Part shown: positions 17,678-27,014 of the stretch, piece after piece | Layout of the letters: every line of letters begins with the position of its first letter | How positions within the stretch are numbered: position 1 is the stretch's first letter | Assembly (NCBI RefSeq): GCF_005280585.1 | Contig: NZ_SZVO01000017.1 | Span: 1 to 64,000 of the forward strand | DNA length: 64,000 nt | Direction: 5' to 3' | Origin: Dyadobacter frigoris | GTDB taxonomy: Bacteria > Bacteroidota > Bacteroidia > Cytophagales > Spirosomataceae | Position numbers and translations under genes: made by a program | The notes under the pieces: model-generated | Told to the model about the DNA's origin: nothing | The model's input: only the letters and a program-made list of their open reading frames with translations | Database searches by the model: none

Positions 17678-19078
17678 TCATTTGTGAATTAGTGTCGACT
17701 CAGGTTTTGCAACCCGCACTTTTTCGGCCAATTGAATCATTCCATTCATAATTTTGGTTTCTGTATCAGATACCCAGGTAGCAGGTAATCCATAGACAAT
17801 TTGTGCAAGATCACCTTCATAACCCCCTTCTCTTAAAATTGTTGACGTTGGAATATAGCTTACCACATCGTTGCAATACCCCATTACAAAAATGCTTTGT
17901 CCGAATATTCTTTTTAGGTTAATAGCGTACTCAGAAACCAGTTCACCACCTAATGTCATGATTGCCTGATCACCCAGTTTCCATATCTGCAAAGGGTAAG
18001 GATAGGTGGTCTGAAAGGGCTGTCTGTTTTTAATTTTATCCAGCATCCTTATGGCCCAGCGCTTCTGAAAACCAGTTTCTTTTTCAGCCATTTTTGTTAA
18101 TTCCTCTTTCGAAGGAGCAGCGGTTAAAGAAAGATCAATCTCAGTGTAAGCTGTTGTCAGTTTTGGCGAAAGCGCCTTCATTTCCTCACTAAGAACTCTT
18201 TCCACAGCCGCGGCAAGGGTTTTTCCATATTGAATAGCAAGTGGAACTGTATTTCTCGGTAAAGGATTTTGATCCGCTCCGGCACCCTGAAAAAATAATG
18301 CGGTAGCTTTTGGGTACAGTTTTTCAAGTTCAATTTGCGCAAACCCGGGATAATCTCCCGACCACTGATTGCCATTCAAAACCGTTGGATGACAGGCATA
18401 TCCAAAAGCAATGGCGATGATATTCCCATTAACATCTGTAACCTTGATAACCGGCACAGAAGGGTCGGAGGGACCCAATAATGCTGTTAAAGTTTCAAGT
18501 TTTGCCGCGTCATTATTTCTTCGGTTGACCTGAAAACGTGCAACTCCGTTTTGTCCGTATAAAGAAGCAGGGGCCAAATTTTTGATCGCAGTACCAACCA
18601 GATTTATAATTTGTTCTGTTAGCCGGATTGAATTTGCTTCTATCTTCTTTTCATCTTCTTGATTCGTAGGGTAAATATCCGAAAGCGCAGTGCTCAAAAC
18701 AGGGCCGGAATGCGTGTGTGAGGAATTTAAAATTACTTGTGCTTTGGATAAATGATAGCGGTATTCCAGCGCTTTCCGGATCGTGTCCGAGATCATTTTT
18801 GGTAGTCCCAAAAGATCCATGGTCACCAGTACAGAACGTTGCCCATCGGCATCTTCAAGTGCTAACGCCTTTGCCCATAAATCATGAAGTTTTCCTTCTG
18901 ACGGACCTGTGCGTGAGGCAAAACCTGCCATCCACATCGGTTGTGACGGCGTAATAACCACTTTTGCCACACCTGCTTTCCAGCCTTTTGCAGCATTGGC
19001 GGGCACTTTGTTTTGCCCAAATATTTGATCAGGGGAAAGCAAAAAGCTTAGTATTACCAGAAAAAATAATCTCCTCAT
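17678..19078 (-). CDS. Neutral/alkaline non-lysosomal ceramidase-family secreted hydrolase
   Basis: 466 residues with a signal peptide (FFLVILSFLLSPDQIFGQ). The mature part matches the N-terminal zinc amidase domain of neutral ceramidases: WKAGVAKVVITPSQPMWMAG at the start and the metal motif NSSHTHSGP at ~120. It is shorter than true ceramidases (~650 residues) because the C-terminal Ig-like domain is absent. Short family members are frequent in Bacteroidota and Planctomycetes sugar loci, and their substrate need not be ceramide; another N-acyl amide, for instance an N-acetyl amino sugar, is possible. The gene overlaps the upstream aminotransferase gene by 4 bp, so the two are translationally coupled. 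Confidence 0.8.
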   Translation of the reverse strand: MRRLFFLVILSFLLSPDQIFGQNKVPANAAKGWKAGVAKVVITPSQPMWMAGFASRTGPSEGKLHDLWAKALALEDADGQRSVLVTMDLLGLPKMISDTIRKALEYRYHLSKAQVILNSSHTHSGPVLSTALSDIYPTNQEDEKKIEANSIRLTEQIINLVGTAIKNLAPASLYGQNGVARFQVNRRNNDAAKLETLTALLGPSDPSVPVIKVTDVNGNIIAIAFGYACHPTVLNGNQWSGDYPGFAQIELEKLYPKATALFFQGAGADQNPLPRNTVPLAIQYGKTLAAAVERVLSEEMKALSPKLTTAYTEIDLSLTAAPSKEELTKMAEKETGFQKRWAIRMLDKIKNRQPFQTTYPYPLQIWKLGDQAIMTLGGELVSEYAINLKRIFGQSIFVMGYCNDVVSYIPTSTILREGGYEGDLAQIVYGLPATWVSDTETKIMNGMIQLAEKVRVAKPESTLIHK

Positions 19079-20466
19079 CGTTTTCCCAGTTTCTTGATCT
19101 GTGCTGAATTTTTATGGACTTTTTCAATTGCTGAGGCAATATCCTGCATGTCAGTTTTGCTTCCAAGCAGCATATTCTGGGTAAACCAGACTGCTTCTTC
19201 GTTACAAAGAAGATCGTTGTTTGGACATTTATTGTGCTCGTTGTATGTGTTAATATTCAGCATATCAGCAGGATACATTTTCTTGTAATTTTTTGATTCA
19301 AAGGTATCTTTCAAATAAGGCTGTGTGTTAAGTGTCGCATAACCGCTTGAACAGGGAACGCCTTCGGCTGTAAGCGCCTTGATAAAAGCTTCTCTTGACA
19401 AACCGCTGAATGCATTTTTCTGATAGCGAAACGGAAAAAGATGGAAAGCAGCGCGGGTTACGTTGTCATAAAGTTTATAGGGAATAATGCCGGGAATATC
19501 CTTGATCTGGGATTTCAGATAGGCCGCATTTTCGTTTCTTGTTGTGGTCTGGCTGTCCAGTCTTTTTAGTTGTGCCAATCCGATAGCGGCCTGATATTCA
19601 GTAAATCTCAATTTTGTCCCCTGGATAATACATCCGCTGCTGACAGCTCCGACTGCGGTTCCATAAGCATAACCGAAATTGTGGTAAGAATAACAGCGGT
19701 CTATGAATTTTTCATTATTACTGACAATGGCGCCGCCTTCGCCAATCGGCAGATTTTTGGAGTTTTGAAAACTAAAACAGCCAGCATCGCCAATGGTACC
19801 CACTTTTTGTTTATTGATCTCCGCCAAATGGGCCTGACAGGCATCTTCGATCACAAGCAGATTATGTTTTTTGGCGATGGCCATAATTTTATCCATATCC
19901 GCAGGAAGTCCCAGAATGTGAACGGGCATAATCGCTTTGGTGCGCGGCGTTATTTTCGCTTCAATTTTGGCCGGATCCATCTGAAATGTTTCAGGATCAA
20001 CGTCCACAAAAACCGGAATGGCGCCGTTGGATAAAACGGAGGAAACCGTAGCAATAAATGTATAGGGAGGTACAAGCACTTCATCGCCAGCTTTAATGTC
20101 AAACTGGTTGAGTGTGATCACCAGCGCATTCGTGCCGTTTACAACCGCCAGACTACGTTTTACTCCCAATGTGGAAGCCCATTCTTTTTCAAACTGGGTT
20201 ACTACTTCTGCGCGTGACCAGATTCCGCTCCTTAAAACTTCAAGAACCTGTTTTTCATCCGTCGCAGGATTCCAGATTGGCCATTCCGGCCATTTTGAAG
20301 TGCTCCACGCCGCTTTCCCACCTAAAATAGCAGGCGTTTGCACCTGACTCAGGCCAGCAGCAAAAACTGGTTTTGAAACAACCGAAGCCAGGACTGCGCC
20401 GGCTGCGGCCAGAGAGTTTTTTTTGATAAAATCCCTTCTTGAAAAACTGGGCTTTGATGATTCCAT
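19075..20466 (-). CDS. DegT/DnrJ/EryC1/StrS-family PLP aminotransferase with Tat signal
   Basis: 463 residues. The N-terminal FSRRDFIKKNSLAAAGAVL is a twin-arginine signal, unusual for this family, so the enzyme is likely periplasmic. The catalytic fold is complete: VVNGTNALVITL in the PLP phosphate region, VIEDACQAHLAE (PLP ring contact) and FQNSKNLPIGEGGA with the Schiff-base Lys at ~237. StrS-type enzymes transaminate keto sugars such as 3-keto or scyllo-inosose-like compounds. Next to a GH109-like oxidoreductase, also Tat-exported, an oxidation/transamination of sugars in the periplasm can be imagined. It is 55 bp downstream of that gene and overlaps the ceramidase-like gene by 4 bp. Confidence 0.85.
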   Translation of the reverse strand: MESSKPSFSRRDFIKKNSLAAAGAVLASVVSKPVFAAGLSQVQTPAILGGKAAWSTSKWPEWPIWNPATDEKQVLEVLRSGIWSRAEVVTQFEKEWASTLGVKRSLAVVNGTNALVITLNQFDIKAGDEVLVPPYTFIATVSSVLSNGAIPVFVDVDPETFQMDPAKIEAKITPRTKAIMPVHILGLPADMDKIMAIAKKHNLLVIEDACQAHLAEINKQKVGTIGDAGCFSFQNSKNLPIGEGGAIVSNNEKFIDRCYSYHNFGYAYGTAVGAVSSGCIIQGTKLRFTEYQAAIGLAQLKRLDSQTTTRNENAAYLKSQIKDIPGIIPYKLYDNVTRAAFHLFPFRYQKNAFSGLSREAFIKALTAEGVPCSSGYATLNTQPYLKDTFESKNYKKMYPADMLNINTYNEHNKCPNNDLLCNEEAVWFTQNMLLGSKTDMQDIASAIEKVHKNSAQIKKLGKR

Positions 20467-20521
20467 TTTTAAGATTTTAGCTTTTATATCTGTTATTTGG
20501 GAAATAGCGGCATATGTTTGC

Positions 20522-21931
20522 TTACAACAACACCTTGGTATTTCCTCCTTCTTTCATCGAAATGTCGATCGGCTTGTTTGTTTTCCATGATCCTGAAGTA
20601 AAATCAGGAACATCAATAGAATTAGAACGGTGCGCTACCGACCACTCACTCAACGGCCCGACCGAGCTCCAAAGTGCTGCGTCATACACATCCTGATCCA
20701 GCGGCAATCCGTTACGCAGACAATCAATCGTGCGCCAGTCCATCAGAAAATCCATCCCGCCGTGACCGCCAACCTGCTTTGCCGATTCTCCGATTTTTTT
20801 GATGATCGGCGGTGTGTATTTTTCTTCAACCGCTTTATATTCTTCAGCAGTTAGCCACTCATGATCTTTGGAATACCGGGCTGGTTCGGGATATTTCAGC
20901 GCCGTTCCTTTGGTACCGCTCACGAGCTGAATCCGGGAATAAGGACGAGGCGAACTCACATCAAACTGAACCATAATTGTCTTCCCTTTATGCGTACGGA
21001 TCGTTGAGGTATTCATCATTCCGTTAAAATGTCTGCCGACAAAGGGTTTGAAAAACGGATCATCCGCAGCCAGTTTTTTTGCCATTTCGCCCATCACAAA
21101 ATCATTGTTTGACATGGAAACAAGATAATCCATCTGATCCCCACGGTTGATATTCATAACTTGACAAATCGGCCCAAGTCCGTGGGTTGGGTAGAGATTT
21201 CCGGTTCTTTTGGAAAGTTCTTCAAGCTCCCACATCTGATAAAACCGGTCTTTGGAAAATACATATTCCTGTAAATTATGCAGATATGCACCTTCGCCGT
21301 GTGTAATTTCTCCAAAAAATCCTTGTCGTGCCATATTCAAGGTCAGCAATTCAGAAAAATCGTAGCAGCAATTTTCTGTCATCATACAATGTTTGCGGGT
21401 GCGCTCGGAAGTTTCAACGAGTTGCCAGCATTCGTCAATGGTTTTGGCGGCAGGCACTTCCACACACACATGCTTGTCGTGATTCATTGAAAAAACGGCC
21501 ATCGGCGTGTGCAATGCCCAGGGGGTGACAATGTAAATCAGATCAAGATCCGTCATTTCGCACAGCTTTTTCCATGCATCGGGATTGCTGTGAAATGTTT
21601 TAGGTTGATGTCCCTGTGGGGCAACCATTTTAGCCGCTTCACTGACTTTTTCTTCCCTTAAATCACACAAAGCTTTTATTTGAACGCCTTCAATTTTATT
21701 CATGCGCTCCACTGCGGCCATACCTCTGTTTCCAAGCCCGATAAAACCAACGCGAACAACGGGTAATTTCGGGGCAGCGTAACCCGACATATTGAATTTT
21801 TGAATATGCTTTTGTACTGCTTGCGGATGCGGAATAAAGCCTGAGGGTTTAGCAAAAGCCGTTTGAGCCGTTGCAAAGCCGATTCCGGATAGTCCAGTAA
21901 GTTTTAAAAAGTCTCTGCGATTCTTATTCAT
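20522..21931 (-). CDS. Gfo/Idh/MocA oxidoreductase, GH109-like, with Tat signal
   Basis: 469 residues. A Tat signal (NRRDFLKLTGLSGIGFATA) precedes the Rossmann domain, which starts with VRVGFIGLGNRGMAAVE at ~62. The sequence is of the GH109 alpha-N-acetylgalactosaminidase type: residues ~190-330 include ENCCYDFSELLTLNMARQG and YPTHGLGPICQVMN, motifs shared with that family. GH109 enzymes hydrolyse glycosides through transient NAD-dependent oxidation, and the Tat route lets them fold with bound cofactor before export. Activity on N-acetylgalactosamine is not certain, as many relatives act on other glycosides. It is separated from the upstream deacetylase-like gene by 129 bp and may be co-transcribed. 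Confidence 0.85.
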   Translation of the reverse strand: MNKNRRDFLKLTGLSGIGFATAQTAFAKPSGFIPHPQAVQKHIQKFNMSGYAAPKLPVVRVGFIGLGNRGMAAVERMNKIEGVQIKALCDLREEKVSEAAKMVAPQGHQPKTFHSNPDAWKKLCEMTDLDLIYIVTPWALHTPMAVFSMNHDKHVCVEVPAAKTIDECWQLVETSERTRKHCMMTENCCYDFSELLTLNMARQGFFGEITHGEGAYLHNLQEYVFSKDRFYQMWELEELSKRTGNLYPTHGLGPICQVMNINRGDQMDYLVSMSNNDFVMGEMAKKLAADDPFFKPFVGRHFNGMMNTSTIRTHKGKTIMVQFDVSSPRPYSRIQLVSGTKGTALKYPEPARYSKDHEWLTAEEYKAVEEKYTPPIIKKIGESAKQVGGHGGMDFLMDWRTIDCLRNGLPLDQDVYDAALWSSVGPLSEWSVAHRSNSIDVPDFTSGSWKTNKPIDISMKEGGNTKVLL

Positions 21932-22060
21932 AATTAATCCGTTGTGAATAAAATGCTATTTTCCTGTGTACCGGTGATATGGGTAACGCGTGTATTAATA
22001 GATGACCGAAGGAATGATACTGATGTTTTTGGGGTAATTTCTATTGCCAGGGATCAAATT

Positions 22061-23134
22061 CTAAATACAATCACCCAAAAGTGCAGGTTCGTATCCATTG
22101 TCCTGTGCCCATTTTACGGCTGTTATCAGTTTTTCACGGTAGTCTGGCTGATAATTGAAGTAAAAGGGATAGAAATACTGTTCATGTACTAAAAGATCAA
22201 CATACGGCGGTTTGCCACCATTTTGCCCATAATGATCAAGCCATGGACCTATTTCGTCAATCTTTTTCATATCAATGACAATGCTTGTTTTGATAAAAAT
22301 GACATCCTCATTCATATCTTTCCACACGAAACGTTTTTTGATATGGCGCCTTTCTGCTTCATTCAGATAATAGCTGGCCGGATATTGCTCGTCGTCAATG
22401 TTGAAATAACCAAGCTGTCCCTTGTAACCTGCATCTCTTAAAACACGTGAACCTTCTCGTGTCGCCTCGCCCCAGTGAATAGTCGTTACGTTGGCCAGCA
22501 CTTCTTCGGATGCGAATCGTTTTATTTGATCATTCACCAGATCACAATCTTTTTTTACCGTTTCATAATCTGCCTTGATATAAGGCTGATCGGGGAATTC
22601 ACCTCTTGCGTGAAAACTCAGCGTTAACCATCCGGCATTTTCTTTCCACTCGTTTTTATATTGATCTGTGAATTCGGAAAGATTAAATCCTTCGGTTTCG
22701 TAAAATAAATTCAGATGGATTTTAGTGCCATAAGTATCGTTAATTTCTTTTAAAACAGACAGATAAGGATGCTCGAAAAGCGACTGGTAATTTGCTGTAT
22801 TTTGTTGGATATCACGCAGAAACCAGATGTTATCATCAATCGATAAACGGTATTTTCCTGCAAAATCTTTCAAGCGATACACTGTCATTGAAATGCTTTT
22901 CTCCGAGTCAATATCCAAAGCTTTAATGGTGTTTTCATAGTTATCCAAAACGATTTCAGCCTGATAAAATCCATCTTGAAAAACGGCATTTACACCGTTA
23001 ACCGTAATCGTGCAATCAGCGGGCGCGGCAATGGTAACTTTGGTTTTTAAAGCATCACCGCTAAGTTCTCCGTCCCATGCGTGCAGCATATCACCATGAA
23101 TCGGACTTACAAAAAAGATTTCTTTCGCGTTCAT
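22061..23134 (-). CDS. Polysaccharide-deacetylase-like (NodB-fold) protein, function unassigned
   Basis: 357 residues, no signal peptide. An N-terminal beta-rich region (~1-95) is followed by an alpha/beta region that resembles NodB/carbohydrate esterase folds: KYRLSIDDNIWFLRDI near 98 has the paired Asp expected at the first beta strand, and GWLTLSFHARGE near 170 and LLVHEQYFYPFYF near 320 hold His residues that could be metal ligands. The canonical H-x3-H motif of deacetylases is not obvious, so the activity is uncertain. It starts 6 bp after the SDR gene, so the two are in one operon. Cytoplasmic location suggests action on an imported small compound. Confidence 0.55.
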   Translation of the reverse strand: MNAKEIFFVSPIHGDMLHAWDGELSGDALKTKVTIAAPADCTITVNGVNAVFQDGFYQAEIVLDNYENTIKALDIDSEKSISMTVYRLKDFAGKYRLSIDDNIWFLRDIQQNTANYQSLFEHPYLSVLKEINDTYGTKIHLNLFYETEGFNLSEFTDQYKNEWKENAGWLTLSFHARGEFPDQPYIKADYETVKKDCDLVNDQIKRFASEEVLANVTTIHWGEATREGSRVLRDAGYKGQLGYFNIDDEQYPASYYLNEAERRHIKKRFVWKDMNEDVIFIKTSIVIDMKKIDEIGPWLDHYGQNGGKPPYVDLLVHEQYFYPFYFNYQPDYREKLITAVKWAQDNGYEPALLGDCI

Positions 23135-23140
23135 AATTAC

Positions 23141-23884
23141 TTAGTAAGTCGCCCTTCCGCCGGAAAGATCGAAGGTGAATCCTGTGGTAAAACTGTTCAA
23201 TGGCGACACAATATAAGCGGCAAGATTTGCCGCCTCTTCCAGCGTTCCGCAACGTTTCATCGGAATTTTATCCGTCATGTATTTGACCTGCGCTTCGGGC
23301 ATAACATCCACAAGTGGCGTTTGTATCACAGCGGGAGCGAGCGCATTAACCGTTATACCGTTTTCTGCATATTCTTTCCCCTGCACTTTTGCCATCCCGA
23401 TCACAGCGGCTTTACTCGCAGAATAAGCGAGCATTCCTGCATTTCCTTCCTTTCCGGCTATGGATGCGATGTGAAGAATCCGTCCGTAATTATTTGCCAG
23501 CATATTCGGAATCACTGCTTTGGAAGTATAAAAACTGCTCATGAAATTCAGCTCAAAAACCTTATGAAGATTTTCTGTACTCACCTCGTGACTTTTTAAG
23601 TTAGTCTGCCCGGTAATACCTGCACAGTTTACCAAAATATCAATTTTACCGAAACGTGCCAGAATTTTCGATACTGTTTCTTCAACCAGCTGCTGACTTG
23701 TTATATCAATACCAACGCACATAACCTGATCAGAAAATTCATCAAATGAACTCAAAAGAGCATTTTCGTTTAAATCCAATAAAGCCAACTGTGCGCCTTC
23801 GTTCAAAAGTTTACGGGCAATAGACAAGCCAAGTCCGGATGCGGCTCCGGTTATCATGGCGACTTGTCCTTTAAAATTATCCAT
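23141..23884 (-). CDS. Short-chain dehydrogenase/reductase (SDR)
   Basis: 247 residues, a classical SDR. The cofactor loop is TGAASGLGLSIA (~11-22), the NAG-type motif appears as NCAG (~86), the catalytic Ser lies in ILHIASIAG and the Tyr/Lys pair in YSASKAAV (~150). The Asp at the end of the second strand (LLDLNE) favours NAD over NADP. It probably oxidises a hydroxyl of a sugar acid or related compound in the catabolic operon that also contains an enolase-superfamily dehydratase and a DapA-type lyase. Followed 6 bp later by the deacetylase-like gene; separated from the upstream lyase by 104 bp. Confidence 0.9.
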   Translation of the reverse strand: MDNFKGQVAMITGAASGLGLSIARKLLNEGAQLALLDLNENALLSSFDEFSDQVMCVGIDITSQQLVEETVSKILARFGKIDILVNCAGITGQTNLKSHEVSTENLHKVFELNFMSSFYTSKAVIPNMLANNYGRILHIASIAGKEGNAGMLAYSASKAAVIGMAKVQGKEYAENGITVNALAPAVIQTPLVDVMPEAQVKYMTDKIPMKRCGTLEEAANLAAYIVSPLNSFTTGFTFDLSGGRATY

Positions 23885-23988
23885 ATTGTGGTTCAGGAAT
23901 TGTGTAAAAATTTTGATAACAGTACGCTTTTTGAAGTCGGGTAAAAAGCAACACTTGTATTACCAAAAAGTAAAAAGAAACTGATTTT

Positions 23989-24945
23989 TTACTTGCTCAA
24001 ATTTGCTTCGAGCGGCGTAATTCCATACTTCTCATCTTGCAGCAGATCAATGATATTCTGATTTAACTCTTTAATATAGCTGATCGACGAAGCGTCCGGA
24101 ATGTAGGCTGCCTTACGAGCTATACTGTTGGAAAGCACACCTCGGGCTATCAGCAATTCTTTTTCTGCGTAATGGAAAAGCTCCATATTTTGTAAAGAGA
24201 AAAATATCTGGGGCATCACTTTTTCAAAAAGTTCGAAAGCTTTTCTGTTTTCTCCGTTTCTTCTCAGGTCAAATACCTTTTGAAGAATATCCGCAACAGC
24301 AAGTCCGGGCATCACGCCACGTATACCGATTGGAATTAATTCAAGCATATAAAGACCACCCCAGCCTTCAAAAAGGCCGATTTTGTCATTTGTGGTTTTG
24401 ATAATATCATCAAATTTTGGTGCGCAAAGCGGTTCTTCCAGTTTGAGATATTTAAAATTCGGATTTTCATCCATCAGGTTTTTAATAAAACTTACACTGA
24501 TCGATGAGCCGCCGGGATTAAAATCCTGAATTAAAACGGGCGTATTCGGGATGGCTTGTAAAAACTCCGAAAGATATTCTTTCAAAGAATTTTCGGGAAG
24601 GTTGAATATCCGTGGAACCGCCAGTGATATTACGTCCGCGCCTGCCTCTACATTGGCCTGAGCCAGACGTATCGCGATTTTTAGCGACGGGTGGTTTGAT
24701 TGAGCAACAATTTTTATTCTGCCCGCTGCATGATCGACGGCTACTTTTACCACCCTGAGTTTTTCCTCGTCGGTTAGTTTGTAAAATTCGCTTGCATAAG
24801 CTGGAAGGCAAACTGCTTTGATTCCTCCTGCTATGGCAAAGTCGATCAGATCACGAAGCGCGTTTTCATCAATGTCTTCGTTTTCGGTAAAGGGTGTCGG
24901 GATAATGGGAACTACGCCGAAGAGTTCGTCTGCGATATTGCTCAT
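23989..24945 (-). CDS. DapA-family aldolase with atypical active site
   Basis: 318 residues, a DapA/NanA TIM barrel beginning with GVVPIIPTPFTENEDID. The Schiff-base Lys is present in FKYLKLEEP (~170). The Tyr that normally acts as proton relay in a Y-N-x-P segment is replaced here, where the strand reads VLIQDFNPGG. The usual G-(S/T)-T-G loop is also changed, to CLPAYASEF. The enzyme is therefore a divergent lyase or dehydratase whose reaction cannot be named from the sequence. It overlaps the EamA permease gene by 4 bp. Together with the enolase-superfamily and dehydrogenase genes it suggests degradation of a sugar acid or hydroxy acid. Confidence 0.8.
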   Translation of the reverse strand: MSNIADELFGVVPIIPTPFTENEDIDENALRDLIDFAIAGGIKAVCLPAYASEFYKLTDEEKLRVVKVAVDHAAGRIKIVAQSNHPSLKIAIRLAQANVEAGADVISLAVPRIFNLPENSLKEYLSEFLQAIPNTPVLIQDFNPGGSSISVSFIKNLMDENPNFKYLKLEEPLCAPKFDDIIKTTNDKIGLFEGWGGLYMLELIPIGIRGVMPGLAVADILQKVFDLRRNGENRKAFELFEKVMPQIFFSLQNMELFHYAEKELLIARGVLSNSIARKAAYIPDASSISYIKELNQNIIDLLQDEKYGITPLEANLSK

Positions 24946-25883
24946 AATGATTTAATGGATTGATTTGCTTTTGCGAGATTTTTCTGCTGTGTTTTTGAAT
25001 CTACGATGGTTAATATTAGTGTGGAGGCAAGGACCAGAAGCCCGCCGATGATCGCTTGTGTTTTTAATGTTTCACCCAATACAAAGGCAGCGATAGGAAG
25101 TCCCATCAGCGTGATCAGATAATTGGAAAGTGCAACCTGGGTCGCATCCAGATTTTTTAGCGCTTTAAAGAAAAGCAACATGGAAAGAAAATTATGAAAC
25201 AGCGTCAGGGCAATCATGCCTGTCCAGGTTTGTGCAGTATATTCGGGGATTTTGAAAAACATTTCCGGCTCGTAATACCAGACCAGCGGGGCGAGAAATA
25301 TCACAAGAAAAAGATAGGTATAAAACAACATTTCCATCTCTGTGAATTTGTCTGAAATCTTTTTGCAGCCGACATTATAATAGCCGTTTCCAATAATGGC
25401 AAGGACAATCAGAATATTTCCCCATGCATATTGTGAGCTGAAATCCAGTTTTTTAAGATCATCTGTCGAGCATAAAACCACACCGATAATCGCAATGCCA
25501 AAGCTGATCCAGCGGGCACGGTTCATTTTTTCTTTCAAAATTAAGAAAGCAAAAACCGCTGTGATGACCGGCAGTGCCAGTACCAGAATCGCAGAATTAC
25601 TGGCCAGTGAATACTGTGTACCGTAAGTCATAAAGACCTGCGAAGGAAATGCGCCTAAAGCGGCCAGCTGAACAAAAATCAGCAGATCTTTAAGTTTCCG
25701 GTTTCCTTTTTTAAAATCCTTAACTACAAAAGGTGCCAGAAAGATTGTGGCCAGCAGCATAGGTGCCCAGACCGTAAAATAGGGCCCAACCTGATCCTGG
25801 GTTAGTTTGATACACGTGAAGTGAAAAGACCATATCAAATTGCAGACAAAAAGAATGATCCATGACAAAACTGATTTGCTCAT
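24942..25883 (-). CDS. EamA/DMT-family membrane transporter
   Basis: 313 residues with about ten hydrophobic membrane segments and the duplicated EamA architecture; the two halves start near residues 5 and 152. WIILFVCNLIWSFHFTCIK opens the first half. It is a drug/metabolite-superfamily permease, likely for a small metabolite of the surrounding pathway in the inner membrane; direction and substrate are unknown. It overlaps its neighbours on both sides by 4 bp (with 25880 and 24945), so translation is coupled to the enolase-superfamily gene and the lyase gene. Confidence 0.88.
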   Translation of the reverse strand: MSKSVLSWIILFVCNLIWSFHFTCIKLTQDQVGPYFTVWAPMLLATIFLAPFVVKDFKKGNRKLKDLLIFVQLAALGAFPSQVFMTYGTQYSLASNSAILVLALPVITAVFAFLILKEKMNRARWISFGIAIIGVVLCSTDDLKKLDFSSQYAWGNILIVLAIIGNGYYNVGCKKISDKFTEMEMLFYTYLFLVIFLAPLVWYYEPEMFFKIPEYTAQTWTGMIALTLFHNFLSMLLFFKALKNLDATQVALSNYLITLMGLPIAAFVLGETLKTQAIIGGLLVLASTLILTIVDSKTQQKNLAKANQSIKSL

Positions 25884-26542
25884 ATTGTTTTTTCGATACG
25901 CCGGTTTGTCTTATATTTATTGATAGCTTCCGCGTCCAGTTCAATGCCTAATCCGCTGCCTGATGGAACTGTTGCCGCGCCATTTTCGAAGTGAACCGGA
26001 TTTACAATTAAATCGTCCACACGTACCAGCTCTCCGAAAATATCAGAAGGTATCGTACAGTTGATACTTGCCGCAGCGATGTGTAATCCCATGGTTTCTG
26101 AAATTCCCAGATCCACTTCGGAGCCGCGCCAGCAGGGCTTTCCTTCCAGATGCGCGATTTCTGCAAGCAGAACTGAATTATAAGCTGAGCCGTTGAAATT
26201 ATATCCATCCGCCGCATCGGCTCTTACAAAAGTGATCATGTCACGAATATCCTGTGTGTACGGTAGTGAAATATGACGGTACAGAGGCATTTGCAACTTT
26301 TCTTGCAGGGTTTTAAAACCCTGCACATCAGCGTGCAAAATAGGATCTTCCAGTCCGAGCATCGTATTTCTATCAACGCCTTCCATCAGTTTTAAAGTGG
26401 TTTCGACATCATTCCAACGCTGGTTTGGATCAAGCAAAACCTTTATTCCATCACCGCATTTTTTATGAATTTCTTCCGTCCAAAGTCTGACCGCATCTTC
26501 ATCGGAACATTTGAATTTGAAAACCTTATGACCTTTTTGCAT
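25880..26542 (-). pseudogene. Mandelate racemase/muconate lactonizing enzyme family, C-terminal barrel part
   Basis: Same frame as the N-terminal part at 26591-27013. Codons between 26590 and 26543 also read through as family sequence (TGRRTPEDAAQKAFEA), so the first Met at 26542 is only an artefact of the interrupted frame. The barrel shows the K-x-K pair of mandelate-racemase-like enzymes (KVFKFKCS), an Asp ligand in VLLDPNQRW, a Glu ligand in GLEDPI and a third region around FVRADAADGYN. The full protein would be 377 residues, normal for the family, and would probably dehydrate or epimerise a sugar acid. Gene end overlaps the EamA gene by 4 bp. Confidence 0.75.
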
Positions 26543-26590
26543 CGCTTCAAAGGCCTTTTGCGCGGCGTCTTCCGGTGTTCTTCGGCCGGT

Positions 26591-27013
26591 TCAGCCCATG
26601 CAATCAATAGTGTCGCGGTATTTTCCACCGAGTAACTGATACACGGGGACGTTAAGTAATTTTCCAACCAAATCCAGTACTGCGGATTCAAATGCCTCAT
26701 AAATCCGTTGGTCAGAAACTGGTAATCTGCGCCAGTTTAATTTCAAAAGATCTTCGCCGAGAAAAACGTTTATTGTTTCTTCCAGAAGTTCTTTTGACGC
26801 ACTTCTATATGTTTCGCCAATACCGGTCAATCCGTTTTTTAATGTGATTTCGACGATCCATTTCGGCTGGTTTGCAAATTCTGTCCAGCTTTCTCCTGTC
26901 ATGAATTTTTTTGCAAAAGCGGTGTCTTTATCTAAAACCTGTTCGGAGTTCAGACTTCCCGGTTTGGCGGGAACGATCACTTCGGTTGCCCTGATTGCTG
27001 TTATCGTCGTCAT
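26591..27013 (-). pseudogene. Mandelate racemase/muconate lactonizing enzyme family, N-terminal part (ends at in-frame UGA)
   Basis: The ATG at 27013 (MTTITAIRATEVIVPAKPG) directly follows the stop of the dehydrogenase gene; an earlier in-frame ATG at 27028 would overlap it. These ~140 residues are the N-terminal capping domain of the enolase superfamily (GLTGIGETYRS, VLDLVGKLLNVPVYQLLGG). The frame meets a TGA at 26591-26593, and the same frame then continues without shift into the catalytic barrel (25880-26542 and upstream codons). A single substitution from a sense codon such as TGG or CGA explains this. Whether it is a real nonsense mutation, an error or recoding cannot be told here. Confidence 0.75.
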
Positions 27014-27014
27014 A

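Noticed and set aside
26580-26600. Selenocysteine at the UGA of the enolase-superfamily gene
   Set aside because: No SECIS-like stem was evident, the position is not catalytic in the family, and no selenoprotein of this family is known to me.
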